Of a stretch of 64,000 bases of DNA, positions 1-46,781 are shown in pieces (the first letter of the stretch is position 1; each line of letters starts with the position of its first letter). The notes beneath the pieces are model-generated. The model worked only from the letters and a program-made list of their open reading frames with translations. It made no database searches and had not been told where the DNA came from. The position numbers and the translations under genes were made by a program. This DNA is from Amblyornis subalaris. Taxonomy: Eukaryota; Chordata; Aves; Passeriformes; Ptilonorhynchidae. The stretch is from positions 155,395-219,394 of the forward strand of contig JACAXG010000307.1 in the NCBI GenBank assembly GCA_018881555.1. The letters are read 5' to 3'.

Positions 1-250
1 GGGTCCCCCCCCCCCCCGCGCGGTGATGGTTGCGCCCGAGCGGGGGGCGGTGGCGCGAGGCGGGCACGTGGGAGGGGGCGGGGCGCGGGAAGGAGCCAAA
101 AATCGTTAAAAAAAGGGGAAATGCGGGAAAAACAACAACAAAACCACCCCGAGGCGAAGGAGCGGCTGGGGCCGCGCGAGGGGCTCGGCCGGTGCCGGCC
201 TGGGCAGCGGAGCCGCGTCGGGGAAGAGAGAGAAGCGACTGAGAGCCCCT
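1..250. other. GC- and CpG-rich block at window edge
   Basis: The first 250 bases are strongly GC-rich with many CpG dinucleotides and a CACGTG E-box near 65. They begin with a run of C that may be a sequencing or assembly artefact. The block resembles the edge of a CpG-island promoter. In human the gene beyond IFFO2 on this side is ALDH4A1, on the same strand, so this could be its upstream flank. No ALDH4A1 coding sequence is visible here, so that link is inference from synteny only. Confidence 0.4.
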
Positions 251-600
251 TTGGGAATTGAGAATTACTCAATAAAGGGGGGAGTTAACCCCAAAAAGGG
301 AGATTTTAACCCAAGAAAAGCGAGATTTTAATCCTAAAGGGGAGCCTGGCTGGGGCACGGAGCCAGGAGGAGGCTGAGGTGTGTATGGGGTATTTTCGTT
401 TCCAAGGAGAGTCGTATTTTAAGAGCTGCAGCTGAAAGGTCCTGATTTTGGCGGGAGTTTGGGCTATTTTAGGACCCCAAATCACGTGGGCTGGGGGGTT
501 TTTAGAGAACGAGGATGGTCCCTCCTTCCTCAGACCCAAATCCTTTCGCTTTAGAGGCGTTTTCCACCCCAAGAATTAACACACAGAGCCGTTCCACCAG
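251..600. other. No gene seen
   Basis: This stretch between the GC-rich block and the candidate IFFO2 poly(A) site has A/T-rich runs and two imperfect copies of an AGCGAGATTTTAA-like phrase near 298-335. No open frame with protein-like content or recognisable repeat was found. Confidence 0.4.
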
Positions 601-610
601 GAGTTTGGTA

Positions 611-616
611 TTTATT
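611..616 (-). terminator. Candidate poly(A) signal of IFFO2
   Basis: TTTATT on the plus strand reads AATAAA on the minus strand. It is followed, 20-35 bases downstream in the minus direction, by a GT-rich stretch (about 578-590), the usual arrangement for cleavage. Reading by eye, I found no other minus-strand AATAAA between the IFFO2 stop codon at 8661 and here, apart from one inside the LTR at about 5738. If it is used, the IFFO2 3' UTR is about 8 kb including the inserted ISY1 element. Transcript data would be needed to exclude a shorter UTR using a variant signal. Confidence 0.4.
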
Positions 617-3058
617 TTATAGTTTTTTGTGTTTTCCTCATCACCAGAGAACGACCAGGACCCGTTTCATGGAGAAGCTGCCGCCCCCTGTTCCCGCAGC
701 GAGAGATGAGCCCTGGGCCGGGCAGGATGGAGGGACGGAGTGGGATGGAGTGGGATGGACACCAGAGCAGTGCACGGAGAGCCGCCAGCAGACCTGGGAG
801 GGGTCAGCGGGGTTGGTTTTGGCACTAAAAAAAGGGAAATGGAGCAAATCCGCCGAACGCCGAGGAGGGCGGGTGGTTCTGGCTGTGGCTGTGGGAGTTT
901 TCAGGGCTCCTCACGACGTGGATTGGATTTTTGAAGCATTTCATGGTCCAGACTCCACTGGCAGCGAGTGCGTGGTGTCCCATTCCAGCAGCTGCGGGTT
1001 CCCAGCACAGCATTCCAGCCCCATCCCGGCTCCAGGGCAGGCGTGGGCGCTGGGTCATCCTCTGGCCCTTCCCCACCAGGGCTCCAACAGCATCATCAGT
1101 CCAGTCTTTTTCGTTAAAATATACTAATATACAGAATATAAAGCACAATATTTACACGGGGACGGTACCCGGGGGCGTTCCCACACCATCAGTAGTTTGT
1201 TGCCATGGGGATAAAAGAAACTCCTACGTGACCTAAGAGGAACCGACAAGAAGTGACACAGCACGAGGGAGGAGTCATCAATACCCTCCACTTGAACACG
1301 ATAAATAATAAATAATCATTTTTGGCAGAACGTAGCTACGGTTACTTTAACCACAGGGAGGTGTTTTAAGGACTGAATCGTGTCTTTTGGTGAAACCACG
1401 TTACACAAGAAGTGTGTTTAGTGACCAGGGTTAATCACCCTCACCCTCTCTAACAAAACATAAAGTCAGGGTCTCTGGGCAGCCCCGCTGGGTTGGTGGC
1501 ACCGCGGTCCTGGGCTGTTCTGCCACAGAAATGACGCGGGTTTGGAGCCCCCCCAGGGGTTGTTTTAAGCATTAACACCATTATTTCCCAAAACAAGGGA
1601 GCTGGCCAGACCCACAAGCACCACTTTCCCAAGTGCTTCACTGTTGGAGTGCCCCAAATTAGGAGGGAATTGTGATTTCTATAATCAAATACCCACTTGT
1701 TAAACGGAATTTGTTGCTCCTTCAAAAGAGAAGCTTTGAAAGGCTCCTGCGAATGCAGAAGGGTCTGAAGACACTGAACTCACACAAAAACAGACGAAAG
1801 GGAAGGATCAAGTGTTTCTTCACAACTCTGCCAAAGGCCTGCTCAAGCCCTCAGTGTTCCCTCTCCAGGGAGAGGGGCTGGGACTCTCTTCCCATGGAGA
1901 ATTTGGCAGGTAGTGCTTCCAGCTCACCTCTAATCCTGGCATTGTTAGCACCAGGACCCCACGTGTTGCCTCATTGGCAATTCTGTTTCTCCTTTAAAAC
2001 TCAAACTGACACAAGTTACATTCCACTAAAAGCTTAAAATCAAGCGTTTGGGTGACAGCACTGAAGGCAAAGAGCTCTAAAACCCGTGTGTTCCCATGCA
2101 ACGGAGTCCTGGACCCGTGCAAAAGGATAAAAAACCCAGAAGTCCTGAAGCAAAAGTGGAAAATCCTCACTGGGGTGTCACTACCCCACGGAAGCACTGG
2201 GATGTCTTAATTTGGCTGGGATAAATCATTCCTTAAACATTTGGCTCTAAAATGAAGCACTCAAAAGTGAAACAGAGACTTCCCAGCATCGCAGCTCTTC
2301 CAACACAAACATCCTGGCCCGTGTTCCCAGAGCCAAGGGAAACACCGGGAAGGAGCTCTGGGAGCACCCACGGCCGCCGCGGCTTTTCCTCGGCCAAGCC
2401 TGGGCCCGGGAGCCAGCTCGTGGTTTTGCTGGCAGGAATGATTATGGAAAAGAAAATGAATATAATCCCATTTTAGAAGCAGCTTTAGATGCATATTCAG
2501 GCATGATTCTGATCTGTTGTTTTGTTTCATTGAGTTAATCCGAATTTTTACAGGTATAGACAAATATAATTTCGCTTCCAGGCAGGGGCAGAATTTAACC
2601 CCTGTGCTGCTGTGCCCCCCGGGATTGAGGGGCTCCTGACCATTCCCAGCAGGATCTTCCCAGTCAGGAGGAGGAAATAAAATGACAGGGAAACAGCAAT
2701 AATTTGAAGAAAAGCTGCTAAACCTGCTGGCTTCCCCTCAAGGACGTGACCTGTGAGTGCTCCACAGCCAAACCTGTCCCGATTATTTCCATGTGGACAC
2801 TTGAAACCATTGGAGAATTTAGGGGTCCCATCAGAGCAGAAGAGACTTTGCAAGGGAACGATTCATTTGCTAACAGAATTCTGTTTGCACTTTAAAAACC
2901 TCTAATAAAAATAGAATATATACTGTGTTTTTATAAATAGATTACACATTTAGCTTAGATGAGTTTCATTACATTCCCCCCCAAACACTTTTTTTTTAAA
3001 GAATTTTGTTTTTTCATTGTGTGAACTAATATGATCATCACTAAGTCTTTGAAAAAAA

Positions 3059-3103
3059 TGTTTGTACCACATTATTCTTTAAAACATTTGTACCACATTA
3101 TTC
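3059..3103. repeat. Two-copy short tandem duplication
   Basis: The 20-base phrase TTTGTACCACATTATTCTTT occurs twice, separated by AAAACA-like sequence, giving a unit of about 26 bases. The copies appear identical, so the duplication is recent or conserved. Confidence 0.8.
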
Positions 3104-3632
3104 TTTGGACATTTTGAACAACATGCATCCACAAACTGCCATTTGTTCACTGAAAACATTTTTGTACAAACCCATTTTAGGAATTTGATCTATTATTACA
3201 CTGCTAATGAGCAAAAAAATTTGCTTCCTTGAAATCCCCTTTTAAAAAATGAGAAACAATGAGGAGGATTTTCTGATTGTAAATCTAAAAAAGTGTCAAT
3301 ATGACACCGCATTAAGAATAGAAAACAAAAATAAAGTATTTACAGCTTTACAAAGGAAAAAGAAAGAGGTCATCAAAATCATTTCCAGCATTTTTACAAT
3401 TAAATCCTTTTTTTTCTGGCAAGCTTTGATCTGGTTTCTGGAGTGGTGCCACACACACAGAGCAGGACCAGCAGCACGGCCGGACTTCACACCAACGACC
3501 TCTCAGGAAAACCCCCAAGGACCAACCCCAGCTACCCCCAAAAGGCTGATCCAGCCTAAATGAAAATAAACCCCCAACCCCAAGTATGAAAACACCTTTT
3601 CTCCTTTCAAAATGGGTTACATGAGGTTATAG

Positions 3633-3637
3633 GAAAG
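3633..3637. repeat. Left target-site duplication GAAAG
   Basis: GAAAG sits directly before the TG that opens the 5' LTR. The same five bases sit directly after the CA that closes the 3' LTR copy (5844-5848). A 5-base duplication is usual for several avian ERV groups, including ERVL-like ones. Confidence 0.7.
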
Positions 3638-4108
3638 TGCCATGGAGTGGGTATACCCAGAAGGTGGATTCTGTCACCATCCGCTGGTGTCACCGCTGCT
3701 CACAGCAGCTGCCCAGCACACCACAGGCTACGAGCTGAAGAGACAAACCACGTGAGCTGGGGGATTGTTCCTTATCTCACCCGGGACAACTCCCCTGGAA
3801 ACAGCAGCACCACCCATCCCGAGAGGGGCATCGCTGCTAATGGCCCATCGGTGACCTGAATGGGCACCGGCAGAACGGAGCTCAGAAATATCCTATGACT
3901 CCCGGGATTCCATCATTTCCACTGTGGAACTCCCCGCCCGGGGGGAGGCACCTCCTGAGAACCGCCAGATATAAGGAGGGGTTTTGGGGACCAAAGCACC
4001 ACCGCCGGGTGCCCAGCAGAGAACCTGAACTCCTGCAGAAGCTGCAACTCCGCCCTAAGACCCTCCAGGGATTCGTTTCTCCCGCTGCTTCGCGCCCAAA
4101 CCAGCCCA
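3638..4108 (+). mobile_element. 5' LTR (U3-R-U5) of ERV-type element carrying ISY1
   Basis: This is a 471-bp segment opening TG and closing CA, just inside the GAAAG duplication. It has a TATAAG box at 3970-3975. Its right-hand part (about 3976-4032 and 4050-4108) matches 5542-5605 and 5770-5843 near the right end of the element, as expected for the R and U5 parts of a repeated LTR. Compared with the right copy it lacks about 160 bases of R, including the ATTAAA poly(A) signal. The U3 portion (3638 to about 3965) has no clear partner in the right copy. The LTR family was not identified; ERVL-like is a guess from the 5-base target duplication. Confidence 0.75.
3970..3975 (+). promoter_or_regulatory. 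TATA box of the LTR promoter
   Basis: TATAAG lies in the 5' LTR about 230 bases before the ISY1 start codon. From here to 4203 there is no upstream ATG, so a transcript starting about 30 bases downstream would have a clean leader of roughly 200 nt into ISY1. Confidence 0.55.
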
Positions 4109-4110
4109 GA

Positions 4111-4129
4111 TTTCGGCGCCCAAGCGGGG
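4111..4129 (+). other. Primer-binding-site-like sequence
   Basis: Two bases after the LTR end, TTTCGGCGCCCAAGCGGGG resembles the retroviral tRNA primer-binding site that starts TGGCGCCC and ends GGGG-like. Its position is right for a PBS, and it differs from canonical forms at a few bases. The tRNA cannot be assigned with confidence. The GC-rich bases 4130-4202 may be remaining element leader or the native ISY1 5' UTR. Confidence 0.5.
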
Positions 4130-4202
4130 CCGGGCTCCGCTCCCGCTCTCGGCGCTGCTTCGCTCCCGGCGGGGCCTGAGGGGCTCGGGGCAGAGCGGGG
4201 CC

Positions 4203-5045
4203 ATGGCTCGGAACGCGGAGAAGGCCGTGACGGCCTTGGCAAGATTTCGGCGAGCCAAGCTTGAGGAAGGAAAAGCCAAGGAGCGAAGACCTTTCCTGGC
4301 ATCTGAGTGTAACGAGCTGCCCGAAGCTGAGAAATGGAGGAGGCAGATCATTGCGGAGATTTCCAAGGGAGTGGCACAGATTCAAAACTCTGGATTGGGT
4401 GAATTCAGAATTCGGGACCTGAACGATGAAATAAACAAACTTCTGAGGGAGAAAGGACACTGGGAATACAGAATAAAGGAGCTGGGAGGGCCTGACTATG
4501 CTCGGATTGGCCCGAAAATGTTAGATCATGAAGGGAAAGAAGTTCCAGGAAACAGAGGCTACAAATATTTTGGAGCTGCAAAGGACTTACCAGGAGTTAG
4601 AGAGCTTTTTGAAAAGGAACCCCTGCCACCCCCACGGAAGACTCGGGCTGAGCTCATGAAAGACATCGATGCCNAGTACTACGGCTACAGGGACGAGGAT
4701 GATGGGATTCTGGAGCCTCTGGAACAGGAACATGAGAACAAAGTTGTAGCAGAAGCAGTGGAAAAATGGAAAATGGAGAGAGAGGCACAACTCGCAAGAG
4801 GTGAGGAGGAGGAGGATGAAGAAAACATCTGTGCTGTCAGCGAGGAGGAGTCTGATGAGGAAGGTGGCAAGGAGAGAGAAGGCAAAGAAGGCCAGCAGAA
4901 ATTTCTTGCACACGTTCCAGTGCCAACTCAACAGGAGATTGAGGAAGCTCTTGTACGGAGAAAGAAGATGGAGCTTCTCCAGAAGTACGCCAGTGAAACC
5001 CTCCTGGCACAGAGTGAAGAGGCAAAGACACTTCTAGGATTCTGA
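4203..5045 (+). CDS. ISY1: ISY1 retrogene, intronless pre-mRNA-splicing factor
   Basis: This single 280-codon open frame aligns end to end with vertebrate ISY1 (human about 285 residues, encoded there by many exons). ISY1 is a core protein of the active spliceosome, tied to the NineTeen-associated complex, in the nucleus. The frame opens MARNAEKAVTALARFR, keeps the very conserved FRIRDLNDEINKLLREKGHW, GPKMLDHEGKEVPGNRGYKY and EKEPLPPPRKTRAELM stretches, then an acidic region (about residues 200-225, somewhat shorter than in human), and closes with QQEIEEALVRRKKMELLQKY and a final AKTLLGF. The start has a strong GCCATGG context. There are no introns, frameshifts or stops. One N makes residue 158 unknown, and a few normally conserved residues differ (for example the region around 154-162). 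The LTR shell marks it as an RNA-derived copy. A parental multi-exon ISY1 should exist elsewhere. Whether this copy is expressed is unknown. Confidence 0.93.
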   Translation: MARNAEKAVTALARFRRAKLEEGKAKERRPFLASECNELPEAEKWRRQIIAEISKGVAQIQNSGLGEFRIRDLNDEINKLLREKGHWEYRIKELGGPDYARIGPKMLDHEGKEVPGNRGYKYFGAAKDLPGVRELFEKEPLPPPRKTRAELMKDIDAXYYGYRDEDDGILEPLEQEHENKVVAEAVEKWKMEREAQLARGEEEEDEENICAVSEEESDEEGGKEREGKEGQQKFLAHVPVPTQQEIEEALVRRKKMELLQKYASETLLAQSEEAKTLLGF

Positions 5046-5512
5046 CATTGCACCAGGGTGTCCTGGTTTGTGTGCAATCCCTCTGAAAGCAACAGCTTCC
5101 TAAATTCTGGTAGCAATGGGGTTTAGCTCTGGAAGTCCCTTTGGATGTTGAGTAAAGTGATGGAATTACAGCATGGATGCAGAGGGAAAACCATCGTTTT
5201 GGTTTCTCCACTAGGATGACTTGCACTCCAGTGCTGGAAAAGACCAAACCTCAAAGAACTCGTCTCTGCACCCAACACCTGCCTGCAGAGCTTTCAGCTT
5301 GTAACAGGGGCTGTGCAGGGGGGCCTCTTGCAGACAGAACCACACTCAGCCATCTCCTAAATCCTGAAGGGAAACACACGGTGTTCCTGCCATCCTGTCT
5401 GCTGTACCCTGCCTGTGAGTGTGCTCATCTTCTCATGCTGGTTTTTGCTGAGCTGAGAAGTGACTGAGTCTGTTACACCTGCTCAGTTTTTCAGAATAAC
5501 CTGGAACCTGTC
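5046..5512 (+). other. ISY1-derived 3' UTR segment and junction
   Basis: The sequence between the ISY1 stop codon and the right LTR copy is probably captured ISY1 3' UTR. It has no poly(A) tract and no AATAAA, which argues against ordinary LINE-driven retroposition and for template switching into an LTR element. No U3 sequence like 3638-3965 can be recognised here. Confidence 0.45.
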
Positions 5513-5843
5513 TAGAGGTACCCTCTAAGAAACACCAACAAGGATGGGTTTTGGGGACCAAAGCACCACCACTGGGTGCCCAGCAGAGAACCTGAACTCC
5601 TCCAGGGGGACCAGACCTTTCCTCCCAGACCACTGCCAGGTTGTCCTGGACTGCAGCCATCCTCCCACCGGGACTGCAGCCCCTGCCAGGCTGTGCCGTG
5701 ACTCTGTCAGTCTAACCCACTGTTTCTGTATTGCTGCATTTATTGTCACTTTTCTATTAAATTGGAACTCTGACCTAAGAATCTCCAGGGATTTGTTTGG
5801 GGGGGGGTAATTTCTACCGCTGGTTTATGTCCAAACCAGCACA
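5513..5843 (+). mobile_element. 3' LTR copy (R-U5, U3 not recognised)
   Basis: The homology to the 5' LTR begins weakly at about 5513 and clearly at 5542 (GGGTTTTGGGGACCAAAGCA). It covers the same order of blocks and closes CA at 5843, next to GAAAG. It carries about 160 bases absent from the 5' copy, including ATTAAA at 5756-5761. It also holds a G-run at 5799-5807. The missing U3 could be a later deletion, or could reflect how the chimeric element was made. Confidence 0.7.
5756..5761 (+). terminator. ATTAAA poly(A) signal in 3' LTR
   Basis: ATTAAA lies in the R region of the right LTR copy and could terminate an ISY1 transcript. The equivalent part of the 5' LTR is deleted, so a transcript starting there would not meet an early poly(A) signal. 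Confidence 0.5.
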
Positions 5844-5848
5844 GAAAG
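5844..5848. repeat. Right target-site duplication GAAAG
   Basis: An exact match to 3633-3637, directly after the terminal CA of the element. Confidence 0.7.
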
Positions 5849-8660
5849 ACACCAACAACCGTGGGAATCTACTGTCCTACACATCACCACCGTGCACGTG
5901 AGTTCTACACCCTCTACTACAGCCCCCTGTCCCTTACACTGACCCTACTACGGCTGCCCCTCCTCTGGCCGGGAGGTCACACCTGAATTCCTGCTTCAGG
6001 AATTCCCTACCCTCAGCACACCAGCTCCTGGTTTCAGGAACACTCAGCCTGTTCCCTCCTGGGACACTGAGTTTTAAGGAAAAATAAGACAACCACACCA
6101 AAACAGCAGCGCAGCCGGGCGGCCCCTACGACTGCTGGGTGTCTCCAGTGCCAAGGAGCATTCCCGGATGGAGGGGATCCAAGGGCAGGCTGCAGGAGGC
6201 TGATTCACTGTGCTGAGCAATGCCTGCCCCAGCCACTAAAGCATCACAGACATCCAGCTTTGGCAGACGCTGCCTCAGCCTCGGGAGCAGCTGAAGTTCA
6301 AACGGGCTCAAAACCCTTCACATTACACATTTAAAACATGCAGTCCCAGCCCCACCAAAAATACCCCAAATCCCCCCTCTCTTGCCCCCCACCCACCCCC
6401 CAGCTTGCAGCCCTAGTGAACATCACATTTACCACTTTGGCCACCTAAGAAATAACAGGAACGAGCACTTTGGAATAAGGTTTCTCTTCCAGAGAAAAGT
6501 TATCTACATTTACAGGACCAAACAGGCTTTGGAAAGCCCCTCACCCCCACCACGGCATACCCTGCACTGAGTGTTGCCATCAGTAAGGACATCACAAGAA
6601 CATCCTGGGATCCACTGGCTTGGACAGAAGCCATCAACTGTGGATCGTGCCCTCCACATCGTGGATCCAGATGGATCACCTGGTCCCTCCTTCCCAGTCC
6701 GGAAAACACAGGGAGCCCCTTTGACCCATGTGGGCTCAAAGCAGCACCGTGTCCAAGCAGGAAATGGAACTGACAGGGATGAATTCCAGGCAACACAGGA
6801 GACTCCAAAGGGAAAACATTCCTGTGTCCACAGTTCCAGGGCACCAGAAACCCCCTGAGGCCCTGCCCCTCTCCATGGCCATGCCAGACTGAGGAATTTC
6901 CACCCAGGAAAGAACCATTTTCCAAGACCCTTGTGCGCTTTACGGAAAGAAGCATCACGGATCTATCCTGACTAGCTGCTTACAGTGCAGCTCCAGAGGT
7001 CCTGGATAAATGCACCAGAGCCCTGGAAACAACACCCAGGAAGCCCACAAGAGTGCCCAGTTTACCTTCCCATAACACTGAGAGGGTGTTTGAATGGGGA
7101 TTTTCCCTGTCCAGACCCAGCACTGCTCCTGCACAGCACTTCCTAAGCCTCCTGGCAGGAAAAACAAACACATTTGGTATTTACTCCAAGTCTTACAACC
7201 ACTACTTAACTCCACAATTGGCTTTGGGCAGTATTAACTACACTCTCAATCTTGGTCTAAAAACAAACAGAAAATTATTGGCTGAGGTTTATACCCTGTT
7301 TTCACCTGGCTGAGGTGCTACAATTCCCATTCTAACCGTGAAGAGCTCGATGGTGCCAGAGTTTCCTCCACTACCACCAAGGGATCTGACTTCTGACGCT
7401 GCTTCTCCTGGGTGAAAATACAGAAAAATGGGCAAAGCCAAAGTCTTCCCAGTTTCTCGCGGAGAAAGCACATGGCCGCTCCTCCCTAATTCTAGGGCAG
7501 CAGCAGTTTGGGATTCAGTTTGCTACGCCCTAAAAAGGATTACAGCATTTCCCAATGTTCAGCCTTCCCGAAGAACAGTGGCCTGGATCTCTCCCAATGT
7601 CCTGTCTCCAGCCTGCATCTATGTCAGTTTATCCTGATGCTTCAACTACCCCACTCTAAACATCATGGAAGCAGCATAAAATGGAGTTATCTCCCTGTCA
7701 GCAAAGGAAAATCTGCAAACACTAAAAAAAAAAAACCTGAAAAAAGACACAAACCAGGACCTGAAGGGCTGATTCCCATCCTAATCCAATCACTGGAAAC
7801 AAAGGCATTGTAATATGACATTCCACCTCAAAAGAAGCTCTACAGACAACTAAGTGTGCAAATGTGGGTTTAGCTTTCCTTTTCCCAAGAGATAACTGTA
7901 GCCCAGCAGGGACCAAACATTCCATATAAATAAGGCGAGCTTTTTTGTTTTTGCATAGTAGTTTATCAGTGATAGTCCCCCCCCACTGACCCCTCCTGTG
8001 CCCACCTGCTTTGCCACCGAGCTGAGTCCTGCTCCTCCAGGTCCTGGAGTCCAGCAGAAAACTCGTACACATCCCAAAAGGTGGAATGAAGAAAATCCTC
8101 TTAATATTGTAGAACTGCTTCATCCTAAGAGCTGTCTCCAAACCCGCTGTTATTTTTAAATGTTTGCAGTTCAATTTGGAGGCAATTCTTTTTTTTGTGC
8201 CAGACATTGGTAATTGCACCATAATTGTCTTGGGTTTGCTGCTCTTTTTGCCAGTGTTCCTTTTGCCAATCAGTGCAGCAGCTCAATAAAACCAGCAGCT
8301 TATTGAAGTAGCCAGAGCCTTTGCAGCACCATTCTCTGCTGCTACCAGCTTTGGTTGGTTTTTAAATAATGTATTTTATAAAAACACCTGCTATTAATAT
8401 TCCACTGGAGCTCAAAGTGGCTCAGCTTGGGGCAAAGGCACAATTAAAACACCGTGTTTTCTTACAGGACTCTGCATTTATGGTTTGTAGAACAATAGAA
8501 ATGTACAGCACCAATCCTTGGGTGGGAGGGGATGCGTGTAGGAATGAGTCCTTAGAGACCCTCTGCAAGGCCTCACAAAAGTCTTTCACCTTTCCCCCAT
8601 CAATTGTTTTTGAATCTTTTCTCTCCATCTTCCCCTTCACCGGAAAGCTCCAAGTTTCTA
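5849..8660 (-). other. IFFO2: Proximal 3' UTR of IFFO2
   Basis: This sequence follows the IFFO2 stop codon on the minus strand. I saw no further splice-consistent coding exon, LINE copy or minus-strand AATAAA. It would be the first 2.8 kb of a long 3' UTR if the signal at 611-616 is the one used. Confidence 0.4.
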
Positions 8661-45450
<36,790 letters not shown>

Positions 45451-45458
45451 AACCACGC

Positions 45459-45838
45459 TGGGAGAGCGGGGAATGCTCAGCCTGCAGAAGAGAAGGGGGT
45501 GTGGGGACCTCACTGCANCCTCCAGGGTCTGAGGGGGCTGCAGGGAACCCTGCATCGGGAACTGGAGTGACAGGATAAGGGGGAATGGGCACAAATTGAA
45601 GGAAGGGAAATTAGGTTAAACATCGGGAAGAAATTCTTCCCTGTGGGGCCGGTGAGACACTGGAACAGGTTGCCCAGGTGGATGCCCCAACACTGGAAGT
45701 GTCCAAGGCCAGGTTGGATNAGGCCTTGAGCAACCTGGGATAGTGGGAATTGTCCTGCCCATGGCAGGGCTGGGANCAGGTCTTTAAGGTCCATTCCAAT
45801 CCCTTAACACTCCATGAGTCCATGATTCCATGATTAGG
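45459..45838 (+). mobile_element. CR1 LINE 3' fragment
   Basis: A sense copy beginning in the CTCAGCCTGCAGAAGAGAAG region and ending with repeated CCATGATTCCATGATT. At about 380 bases it is one of the longest in the window. It lies just upstream of the IFFO2 CpG island. Confidence 0.93.
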
Positions 45839-46650
45839 TCAGGTCAGACTAAATTATGCTCACTGAATTTTGTTACCCCAAAGCAGAGCCCTGCCTAAGT
45901 GCTAAATAATGCTGATATTATAATAATTAAGTTATTAAATAAGCATTTCCCAACTGCAGCTCCCGGACCTCTGGGCCAGTGGGCAATCAGAGGATATTGT
46001 TTAATTGAATGATGTGATTGCTGCATCGCTCTGCTGTGCATGGGATGATGCAAGTGAAGTGCGTGGGGAACTCTCAGGAACGCTGGTGTGAAGCTGTGGT
46101 AGCCCTGTTTGCTCAAAGATAATTTTTGAAATAAAACTATGGGGCTTGCCAGGTGATATTTATATTTAACTCCTCTTGCTGAAACTCCACCAGCACCTCG
46201 AGCCACGCTCAGCACCGAAACCAAGGCCCTTCAAAGGGCTCTGTTAATGTGTTACCAACCTGTGTTTTTCCAGCACCTCCTGGAAAAAAAAATAAATGTG
46301 CTGGGTGGAGGTGCTGCATTAAAGGGTGACTCAAGCAGCACCTGAAAGATTATCTCTCCCCAGCACAAACCACTGCAGCCTCGGTTTGTGCTCAGGGCTG
46401 AGGTTACAGAACCCCCCTGCTGCCTTGGTTGTGCGGCAGGGCTGTGGCTGCTGCTGGGGGGTGTCAGCAAACAGAGCCACATTTGAATAAAAACCCCCTT
46501 GCCTCCCACTAGGAAATGTTTTAATGGCTTGTACCACCCTGCAGATCCACAGAAATACTTGGAAAATGCAACACTTGACTAAAACTGCNGATGCTGAGGG
46601 TGTTTTGGGGGCAGCATCCAGTCAGGAGCAGGTTTGTCCCAGACCTGGGT

Positions 46651-46781
46651 GATTTCAAGGCCAGGTTGGGTTTGGGGCAACCTGGGAGAGTGGAAGGTGT
46701 CCNTGCCCNTGGCAGGGGGTGGAATGGGATGAGCTTTAAGGTCCCTGCCAACCCAAACCACTCTGTGGTTTTATGGATTTC
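46651..46781 (+). mobile_element. CR1 LINE 3' fragment
   Basis: A sense copy: AAGGCCAGGTTGGGTTTGGG, GTGGAATGGGATGAGCTTTA and AACCCAAACCACTCTGTGG. Confidence 0.9.

Larger units (their letters stand above)
617..3637 (-). other. IFFO2: Probable distal 3' UTR / downstream flank of IFFO2
   Basis: There is no coding exon or mobile element here that I can support. The part from about 2880 to 3420 is very A/T-rich, as in long vertebrate 3' UTRs. It contains a short tandem duplication at 3059-3103, in which the phrase TTTGTACCACATTATTCTTT occurs twice. Assignment to the IFFO2 3' UTR is inference from the lack of an earlier good poly(A) signal on the minus strand. Confidence 0.3.

Noticed and set aside
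1..600. ALDH4A1 first exon
   Set aside because: Expected by synteny, but no matching peptide is visible on the minus strand here.
4203..5045. Ordinary LINE-made processed pseudogene of ISY1
   Set aside because: There is no poly(A) tail and no disabling mutation. The copy is enclosed by LTR sequences with a 5-base duplication at their outer edges.
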